Of a DNA stretch of 13,262 nt, positions 7,719 through 13,262 are shown one piece after another. The DNA lies in the NCBI GenBank assembly GCA_024695285.1, contig JAILIM010000016.1, forward strand, positions 1 to 13,262, given 5' to 3'. Source of the stretch: Bacteroidales bacterium (GTDB taxonomy: Bacteria > Bacteroidota > Bacteroidia > Bacteroidales > UBA932). The position numbers and the translations under genes were made by a program. Every line of letters starts with the position of its first letter. Within the stretch, counting starts at the first letter, position 1. Under the pieces are notes generated by a model. The model did no database searches. It saw only the letters and a list, made by a program, of their open reading frames with translations, and was not told where the DNA came from.

Positions 7719-10685
7719 ATGAAAAGAAGCATACTTTACGCATTCCTTCTGGCGTTGCTTGCGGTTTTTGCCGGCTGCGTCAAAGAGAATCCTGTGGATC
7801 CGTTCAAGGGCGACGTTCCCGAGTATCCCACCGAAGGCAAGGCGCTCGTCCGTATGAGTGCCGTATTCCCCGTTGCCCCGGGCACCAAGGCAATGGCTGA
7901 CCTTCCCAGCATCAGCATTATCCGTGTCGCCGTGTTCGGAAGCAGCGGCTTCCTGAAGGAAGTCGTGGACGCAGAAAATGTCCAGTCTGCAGTAACCAAC
8001 GGCAGTTCCACCTTATACACATTCGACGTCAAGCTATCCCTCACGGACAGCAAGAACCTGAGAGTTAATGTCATAGCAAACTGCGACGCCAATCTTCCCT
8101 GGAAGTACGAGGGCATAGTGATGTGCGGTTCGGCGTACACTACCGGCAATCAAGATGCCTACTGGGCCCGTTTCACCCTGCCCAACGGCATAGCGCTCAA
8201 GATGGAGTACGACGACGATCCTGATGTGCAGTCCATGGTCTATGTCAAGGAAGGTAATTATTATATGGTCACCGATGAGGTGACAGACGCCTTCTGCGGT
8301 GGCGAAGGCCGCCCCGGTCTTCCCATGCTCCGCAATTTTGCAAAGATGTCGGTAGAGTCCACCACGCCCCAGCTCACTCTGGATCCTAATACCACGATGG
8401 CTATCGTGAATATGCCGGACCGCGGCAGCGTGGCGCCATACGACGCGACGCGAAGCCTGTTTATGTCGAGCTACAAGGATTCCACCTACGCTCAGCTCAA
8501 GGCCCACTATCCTGGTTATTCGCCGGATAGCATGCAGTACATCAACTCAGACCCGGCGACCGTCACATTCCATCCCTGCGGCAAGGATGGCCAGGGTAAC
8601 GTCACCGGAGGTATATATATGTTCGAGCGTCCAAAGCCTTCCGCCAGCAGCGATTCTCCTACGTATATCATTATCCATGGCAAGTTCCGCGATTTCCAGT
8701 CCGGAAAGACAATGAATGACTGGAAGAATGCTGCGGGAGCCAACAAATATCCCGGCAATCCCGACAACTGGCTCGTTCCTGCCTCCCAGGCTGTTGACGG
8801 ATACTACAAGATAGACCTTATGGATGACGACGGGTATTATGCAATCCTGCGTAATTTCCGTTACCACCTGCGTATCACCGGCGTGTCCAAAGCCGGCGCG
8901 TCAACCCCGGCCGAAGCTGGTTCTACCGGCGGTAGCGGCGACATTTCCGCCTCCCAGGAGACCCAGGGCCTTACCGATATTTCCAACGGCTACGGCCGAA
9001 TCGCCGTCAGCTACGTGGAGAGGACATTCGTTGACCAGCAGATGGAGGTTGAACTCAAGTATAAATTCATACCTGATATCGAGGAAGGCGACAACGTGAT
9101 TGACAACAGTCTCGAAAGCGAAGGCGGCTCGGTTGTCATCACCGTCAACAATGCAACCAATGGATCCCCGATCAATGTCATTTCGAGCACTTTGGATTCT
9201 TCGATCAGTTCACAGACGGGAGTGACGTTGGGCTCGTCGGCCACCGGTATCATAAAAGTGATGGGCAACGGCAACGCCAGCAACGATGCCGAAGGATACA
9301 GAACCATCAAATTCACGACAAACGTGCCTTCAAATATCGACCGTGCCGAACAGGTGATACAGATCAAGGGTATGATAGATGCGTTCAGGTCAATTTCCCG
9401 AGATGTGAAATTCTACCTGATGGAGCACCAGAATATGACAGTTACCTGCGTTGCCGACAACCCTGATCCCAATTTTCCTGTCAATGCAGTGGAAGACCTT
9501 GCCGGTGAAGGCGTGAATGTGAATATTTCTATCCCGACCCAGTTGCCTGAGTCCATGTTCCCTCTGGTCTTCGAGATTGAGTCCGACAAGCTTAGCATTA
9601 CGCCCAACACAACCAGATATCCGGACGATAACCTTCCCGTCGAAAGCGGTTTCAGCATCTGCACGGGCAAGACCGGGAAAAAGACCTTCCACTACAACTA
9701 TACCCTGTCTTATGACGAGTACACCGCCAAGGCAGAGAACCAGAGCGGCGGCAAGACATTCACTTGCCATTTCAAGACGAATATGGACGATAGCGCCAGC
9801 ACGATATACGTATCCAATGAATACTTCAATCTTGGCTCCGCTCCGTTCGAGAATTATTCGATTTATAATTTCTCGCGTGTACGCTTCAGCAACTACGCTG
9901 CTGCTGCCAACACGGCGCTTAACTGCTCATTCTATCTGGATGAAGAAGACACAGCCACATCCAGGACCATCACCGTGCAGTTGGAAGGCCTTAGGCCGCA
10001 GAACACCAACAGCCCCTGGTCTGTTGTAGACCAAGGCAGCGGTTTGTACACATACACATACTCCCGCAGTGGAGGTGTAGCCGGCCAGAGGGTCACTCTG
10101 CCGCTCAGCACTTTGGCGGCGGGCCAGCATAATGGCTCTTATTCCATAACACTGAGCGCCAACGGATCCAGCGGCGAGCCGCTGTACCGTGAGGTTGAAG
10201 CGAACAGTACGGATTTCGTTTGGAGGACTGGAAGTTACACCATCAACCTGAAGACAAGTAGCGGCAACAATCCTTCTTACACCACGGCACCGCAGAATGT
10301 TGTGTTCAGCAATACCGTACGCGCAGGTGGCAACAACAACTATTATCAGCAGATGGGCAACCGTGCATATAACTGGGGGTGGCAGTATCTCAGTGGCTCA
10401 TTCACAGTTACTGCACCTTCAAATTATGAAGAAGCCAGAATAACGAGCATAACGATGGTATACTCTGGAACCAACTACCAGGCACAGGATGTGACCGTAG
10501 TTGGTGATGTCAGCGGCTCCAGCACTTTGTCCACCAAGACATCCTGGACGTCATCTTCCACTGGTGATGGCAATGGAGACAATACTGTTACCGTTACCAT
10601 GGCCTGTACCACCAGCAATCAGTACAATAATCGCAACAGACTGACCTCAGTCACGGTGAACTACGGTTACTGGGAAATGCTGTAG
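7719..10685 (+). CDS. Large surface lipoprotein, last gene of the fimbrial operon (putative tip or anchor subunit)
   Basis: Predicted 988-aa lipoprotein with lipobox VFAGC (Cys20). The N-terminal half resembles FimB/Mfa2- or DUF4906-type accessory proteins: ALVRMSAVFPVAPGTKA near residues 42-58, a strand-turn segment SIIRVAVFGSSGFLKEVV, and YYAILRNFRYHLRITGV just before a Gly/Ser/Ala-rich linker (about 391-418). The rest looks like a string of beta-sandwich modules rich in Ser, Thr, Asn and Gly. The last 115 or so residues are unusually rich in Tyr, Trp and Asn (NNNYYQQMGNRAYNWGWQYL) with paired strands SITMVYSG and SVTVNYGYW, like a carbohydrate-binding or adhesive module, though I do not recognise a named family there. 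There is no FDPAV motif, so it is not a plain polymerising pilin. Its start lies 12 bp after the tip-protein gene, and a repeat/terminator follows it. Confidence 0.7.
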   Translation: MKRSILYAFLLALLAVFAGCVKENPVDPFKGDVPEYPTEGKALVRMSAVFPVAPGTKAMADLPSISIIRVAVFGSSGFLKEVVDAENVQSAVTNGSSTLYTFDVKLSLTDSKNLRVNVIANCDANLPWKYEGIVMCGSAYTTGNQDAYWARFTLPNGIALKMEYDDDPDVQSMVYVKEGNYYMVTDEVTDAFCGGEGRPGLPMLRNFAKMSVESTTPQLTLDPNTTMAIVNMPDRGSVAPYDATRSLFMSSYKDSTYAQLKAHYPGYSPDSMQYINSDPATVTFHPCGKDGQGNVTGGIYMFERPKPSASSDSPTYIIIHGKFRDFQSGKTMNDWKNAAGANKYPGNPDNWLVPASQAVDGYYKIDLMDDDGYYAILRNFRYHLRITGVSKAGASTPAEAGSTGGSGDISASQETQGLTDISNGYGRIAVSYVERTFVDQQMEVELKYKFIPDIEEGDNVIDNSLESEGGSVVITVNNATNGSPINVISSTLDSSISSQTGVTLGSSATGIIKVMGNGNASNDAEGYRTIKFTTNVPSNIDRAEQVIQIKGMIDAFRSISRDVKFYLMEHQNMTVTCVADNPDPNFPVNAVEDLAGEGVNVNISIPTQLPESMFPLVFEIESDKLSITPNTTRYPDDNLPVESGFSICTGKTGKKTFHYNYTLSYDEYTAKAENQSGGKTFTCHFKTNMDDSASTIYVSNEYFNLGSAPFENYSIYNFSRVRFSNYAAAANTALNCSFYLDEEDTATSRTITVQLEGLRPQNTNSPWSVVDQGSGLYTYTYSRSGGVAGQRVTLPLSTLAAGQHNGSYSITLSANGSSGEPLYREVEANSTDFVWRTGSYTINLKTSSGNNPSYTTAPQNVVFSNTVRAGGNNNYYQQMGNRAYNWGWQYLSGSFTVTAPSNYEEARITSITMVYSGTNYQAQDVTVVGDVSGSSTLSTKTSWTSSSTGDGNGDNTVTVTMACTTSNQYNNRNRLTSVTVNYGYWEML

Positions 10686-10711
10686 CGGCTGGTGGCTTAG
10701 GCCTTAAATAG

Positions 10712-10780
10712 ATTCTTCGTCGGGCTTCGCCCTCCTCAGAATGACAGAGACGTCAATCCAAGGAGGGCGAAGCTGTCATT
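10712..10780. repeat. REP-like inverted repeat, probable two-way terminator between convergent operons
   Basis: GCTTCGCCCTCC (10724-10735) is perfectly complementary to GGAGGGCGAAGC (10762-10773), giving a 12-bp stem with a 26-nt loop. AATGACAG in that loop (10740-10747) is complementary to CTGTCATT (10773-10780), an alternative, competing stem. ATTCT (10712-10716) and AGAAT (10738-10742) also flank a small GGGC/GCCC hairpin. The element lies in the 108-bp gap between stop codons of genes that converge from both sides, where a shared terminator is expected. The pattern suggests a pair of short dispersed palindromes in opposite orientation; dispersal in the genome cannot be seen here. Confidence 0.65.
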
Positions 10781-10793
10781 ATAAGCGAATGAA

Positions 10794-11216
10794 TTAGATG
10801 TGCCCGCCGCCCTCGGCCTCCAGCTGAGCGTCAACCTTGTTCTTTTCGGCCATCAGGAGGTCGAGGAGCCAGTCTTTCTGCTCGTCCACGAGGCCCAGGT
10901 CGCGGCAGGCGCTTTCGTAACGGGCGATGACGGCCTCCTGGTAGCGGTGATAGCGCATGGACTTGCGGATTTCTTCCTCGATGGTCTCGTGCTCGATCTC
11001 ATAGCTGTCTTTGTAATAATCCTTGTAAACCTTCTCCGAAGTATAGCTGATACAGAACAGGAACAGGCCGGATGCAAGGATGACTATACCGAGTATGCCC
11101 AGCAGAAGCGGGACCTTCTGGATGATGCCGAGCATGCCGAGGGCCGATCCGGCGAGGAATATGACGAGAGCGAGCAGTTCGCTGCGATGATTCTTAAAGA
11201 TTGAGGATATCTTCAT
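10794..11216 (-). CDS. Small two-TM protein with charged helical cytoplasmic tail, unknown function
   Basis: Predicted 140 aa from the start MKISSIFKNH; a longer start at 11231 would add MSSPV. Two hydrophobic segments at about residues 14-32 and 36-57 are joined by a very short turn (IIQKVP). The tail is long and highly charged, probably alpha-helical, containing IEEEIRKSMRYHRYQEAVI and DEQKDWLLDLLMAEKNK. No kinase, receiver or DNA-binding motif is visible and I do not recognise the family. The start overlaps the 3' end of the TPR gene by 23 bp (38 bp with the longer start), so translation is probably coupled. The two proteins may work together at the inner membrane, for example as a sensor accessory. 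That role is inferred only from gene order. Confidence 0.75.
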   Translation of the reverse strand: MKISSIFKNHRSELLALVIFLAGSALGMLGIIQKVPLLLGILGIVILASGLFLFCISYTSEKVYKDYYKDSYEIEHETIEEEIRKSMRYHRYQEAVIARYESACRDLGLVDEQKDWLLDLLMAEKNKVDAQLEAEGGGHI

Positions 11217-12540
11217 AACCGGTGAGGACATTTGTGGTTCTGTTCTGGAGTATCTTTAACTGGAAGGAGTTCTCGGACTCCTTGGCGTCCATGGCCGCCT
11301 GGAAAGCCCGGCGGTCCGCAAGCATCTGGTTGTTCTTGCGGCGCATCTCGTCGAGGTTCTGTTTCAGCTGCCACTGGGAAAACAGAATGGCGAAAAACGC
11401 AATCACGAACATCACGAGGAAGCCCAGCAGGATGGTCATCTGGTTCTGGGCCTTGAGGCGCACGGCGTCCTGGCGCAGCTGGGCGTTGTTCATTTCCGCG
11501 TCGAGTATGGCCATGTCTTCGTTCTGCACCCTTATGTAGATCGAATCTTTTTCGGACATCAGGCTTGCCAGCTCCCCGTAAGCCGGCTCAAAGCGGCCCT
11601 GGGCGGCGAAAATGCCGTGTTTCTTTTCGTGGCGGTCGCGGGCCGAGCTCAGGGAATCGGCCTTGGCGAGGGCCTCCTCGAAGAGTCCGCGCGACTGCAG
11701 GTAGGCCACATCCATCTGGAAGCGGGAATTGCCGTCGGCCTGCACCTTGTAGAGCGGATCGCCGACCAGCTCGTCGTAGGTGCGCCAGAAACTCTTCCAG
11801 TCCTGCTTGGCGTTGAAAAGGTAGGCGCGCGTCATCAGGGTCTTGACGCGCAGCGACGGGAAGAACTGCCGGTAGTCTTCGGCCTTGACGCAGAACTCCT
11901 CCGCCTTCGCGAAGTCCTTTTCCTTTATGTACTCCTGCGCAATCAGAATGTAGAGATTTGGGAGCTCCTGCTCGGCCCTGGCCTCCTTGCAGTAGTCGGC
12001 GGCGCGGGTGAAATTGTGGATGGCGAGATAGGAATTCGTGCGGTAGCTCTGGATGAGGCCGATGATGCGGCGGGCGTACATCTTGCCGAGGGCGCTTTTC
12101 TCCGCGTTTGCGCTCCGGTCCATGGCCCGGGCTTCGAGCATGGCGTCGGACGCGCGCCCGATGTGGAGCAGGAACTGGCAGTATTCATGGATGATGGGGT
12201 AGTAGAAAGCCCTTGTGTCCTTGCGTTTTTCAAGCATCTGCTTGATTTCCCCGACGGCGGCGTCCATGCGCTCATAGTCGCCTTGCGCGAAACGCACCGG
12301 GAACTCGAGCGCGAGCCCCAGGCACGTGTAGCGGAAATTCTGGTAGGTCTCGCCGACCCTGTAGAGGGAGTCGGCAAGCGGGAGATTGTCGGGGTTGAAC
12401 TGCTGCATGCGCCCCCACGCGTAGCGCTGGAACGTGTCGTCGTCCACCTTCAGGCGGTTGACGATCTGGCCGCGGCACCACGGGCCGCAGAGCAGCAGGA
12501 GCAGGACTGCCGAGGAAAGCAGCTGGCTGATTCGTCGCAT
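11194..12540 (-). CDS. TPR-repeat, single-TM, coiled-coil protein (sensor-like, lacking a kinase domain)
   Basis: Predicted 448 aa. An N-terminal signal peptide (about 1-25, Leu-rich, then CRGQ) leads into an alpha-helical periplasmic region with TPR-like helix pairs, for example LYILIAQEYIKEKDFAKAEE and the following EFCVKAEDY. A single transmembrane helix lies at about 368-388 (from MTILLGFLV to FAILFS), followed by a charged coiled coil (about 390-430) and a stop. This is the sensory half of Bacteroidetes TPR histidine kinases, but no HisKA or HATPase domain follows. The last residues, LQNRTTNVLTGYEDIL, faintly resemble the helix around a kinase H-box without the His. It could be a split sensor that works with the kinase and receiver encoded just upstream, or a decayed kinase. 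The frame is clean to the stop. It lies 15 bp after the receiver gene. Confidence 0.8.
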   Translation of the reverse strand: MRRISQLLSSAVLLLLLCGPWCRGQIVNRLKVDDDTFQRYAWGRMQQFNPDNLPLADSLYRVGETYQNFRYTCLGLALEFPVRFAQGDYERMDAAVGEIKQMLEKRKDTRAFYYPIIHEYCQFLLHIGRASDAMLEARAMDRSANAEKSALGKMYARRIIGLIQSYRTNSYLAIHNFTRAADYCKEARAEQELPNLYILIAQEYIKEKDFAKAEEFCVKAEDYRQFFPSLRVKTLMTRAYLFNAKQDWKSFWRTYDELVGDPLYKVQADGNSRFQMDVAYLQSRGLFEEALAKADSLSSARDRHEKKHGIFAAQGRFEPAYGELASLMSEKDSIYIRVQNEDMAILDAEMNNAQLRQDAVRLKAQNQMTILLGFLVMFVIAFFAILFSQWQLKQNLDEMRRKNNQMLADRRAFQAAMDAKESENSFQLKILQNRTTNVLTGYEDILNL

Positions 12541-12555
12541 TCTACGGGCGCTGTT

Positions 12556-12975
12556 CTATTTCTTCCTGGCCTCGACGAGCTGCATCTGCGTCACGACGGT
12601 GCTGAGCAGCTTTTCCATGATGATGGGCTTCATGATGAAGTCGTTGGCTCCCACGTTGAACCCCTTCACGATGTCTTCGTTGGAGTTGAGGGCCGACAGG
12701 ATGACTATCTGGATGTCGGCGGTGGCGGGGTTGGCGCGCAGGCGGCGGATCACTTCGAAGCCGTCGATGCCCGGCATCATGAGGTCGAGCAGGATGAGGT
12801 CCGGCTTCTCTTCATCCACGGAATCCAGGGCCTGCTGCCCGTTGGCGGCGGTCTTCAGGCGGAAATTGAAGCGTCCGAGCATCTTCTGGACGAGGAGAAG
12901 GTTCAGGGGGATGTCGTCGACCGCAAGTACGAGGTACTTGGAGTAATCGTGCTCTTGTGCGTATAACGGAGTCAT
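12556..12975 (-). CDS. Stand-alone response regulator receiver (REC) protein
   Basis: Predicted 139-aa CheY-like receiver domain with no output domain. The key residues are all present: acidic pair Asp20-Asp21 (VLAVDDIP), phosphoacceptor Asp64 in LILLDLMMPGIDGFEV, Ser94 in IVILSALN, and Lys116 in DFIMKP. It should therefore accept phosphate from the kinase encoded 11 bp upstream. About 13 residues precede the fold, and a short helix ending VEARKK closes it. Many Bacteroidetes kinases carry this receiver fused at the C-terminus; here it is a separate gene between the kinase and the TPR protein. With no DNA-binding or enzymatic domain, it must act through protein contact or pass phosphate onward in a relay (inference). 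The start at 12975 lies at the edge of the short gap from the kinase stop. Confidence 0.92.
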   Translation of the reverse strand: MTPLYAQEHDYSKYLVLAVDDIPLNLLLVQKMLGRFNFRLKTAANGQQALDSVDEEKPDLILLDLMMPGIDGFEVIRRLRANPATADIQIVILSALNSNEDIVKGFNVGANDFIMKPIIMEKLLSTVVTQMQLVEARKK

Positions 12976-12986
12976 TTTATGGTGAT

Positions 12987-13262
12987 TTATTGGTTTGCGG
13001 GAGGGTTGAGGGGAAGGACGAACACGAATCGGGCGCCGGGGCCGGGATAGGAGGTGTCGAGAAAGACGCGCCCTGCCATGCGGGTGGCGATGTCGCGGCA
13101 GATGCTGAGCCCGAGGCCGGAGCCCTGCACGAATTCGTTGAGTTTGGTGAAGCGGTCGAAGATGGCTTCGGCATGCTCGGCCGGCACTCCGGGGCCGGTG
13201 TCGGTCACGGAGAACGTGACTTCCCCGGGGTTCTCGTCCAGCGAGCAGGCTAGTTTGATGGA
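12987..13262 (-). CDS. Sensor histidine kinase, C-terminal HATPase domain (5' part outside window)
   Basis: The frame is open from the right window edge to the stop at 12987-12989 and gives 91 residues of a GHKL-type ATPase domain. Visible motifs in order are the G1 box VTDTGPGVP, the F box AIFDRFTKLNEFV, and the G2 box QGSGLGLSICRDIA, followed by the terminal strands RVFLDTSYPGPGARFVFVLP. The FTKLNEFVQGSGLGLSIC stretch is typical of Bacteroidetes membrane kinases. The H box, N box and sensor region lie beyond the window, so the input domain and the presence of TPRs cannot be judged. The protein ends right after the ATPase domain, with no fused receiver; the receiver is the next gene, 11 bp downstream. 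A GTG at 13208 is an internal codon, not the true start. Confidence 0.92.
   Translation of the reverse strand, partial: SIKLACSLDENPGEVTFSVTDTGPGVPAEHAEAIFDRFTKLNEFVQGSGLGLSICRDIATRMAGRVFLDTSYPGPGARFVFVLPLNPPANQ

Noticed and set aside
10724..10780. H-type pseudoknot RNA
   Set aside because: The two stems leave no linker across the 12-bp stem, so they more likely form alternative structures than a true pseudoknot.
11565..12966. Long plus-strand open frames opposite the TPR and receiver genes (for example 11617-12966)
   Set aside because: The opposite strand encodes clear TPR/TM and receiver proteins with intact catalytic residues. The plus-strand products are Gly/Ala/Val/Arg-rich shadows.
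1..13262. CRISPR array, tRNA, rRNA or insertion sequence
   Set aside because: No direct-repeat/spacer pattern, cloverleaf, rRNA-like stretch or transposase frame was seen.

Overview
The window looks like a chromosomal fragment of a Bacteroidales bacterium of moderate to high G+C. The reasons are tandem lipoproteins of the FimA/Mfa1 fimbrillin superfamily, lipobox signal peptides, no clear Shine-Dalgarno sites, and a TPR-rich two-component system with the Bacteroidetes-style kinase G2 region. The genus cannot be fixed by reading alone.

Positions 1-10685 (+ strand) hold one polycistronic fimbrial locus, already running at the left edge. It contains the 3' end of one fimbrillin-like gene (1-87), three full fimbrillin-family lipoproteins of 363-382 aa (130-1278, 1381-2472, 2481-3608), a 534-aa fimbrillin-like protein with an extra C-terminal domain (3671-5275), an 804-aa modular putative tip protein (5292-7706) and a 988-aa surface lipoprotein (7719-10685). 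The first four share an I-x-F-D-P-A-V-x-x-W motif at the C-terminus, as expected of subunits that polymerise through a C-terminal donor strand. The last three lack it, which suits tip, accessory or anchor roles. Two spacers (1279-1380 and 3609-3670) carry hairpins of the same design at boundaries in the gene series, and may tune the relative amounts of subunits.

Positions 10686-10793 separate two convergent transcription units. They hold a palindromic, REP-like repeat that probably acts as a two-way terminator.

Positions 10794-13262 (- strand) hold a compact signalling operon. In transcription order it has the 3' end of a histidine kinase (ATPase domain only in view), a stand-alone receiver protein, a TPR / single-TM / coiled-coil protein that stops where a kinase domain would start, and a small two-TM protein whose start overlaps the TPR gene. 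The parts usually fused in one Bacteroidetes TPR hybrid kinase appear here as separate adjacent genes. Whether this system controls the neighbouring pili is unproven. The least ordinary points are the split sensor operon, the twin hairpins, and the tandem pilin paralogs with one aberrant C-terminus.
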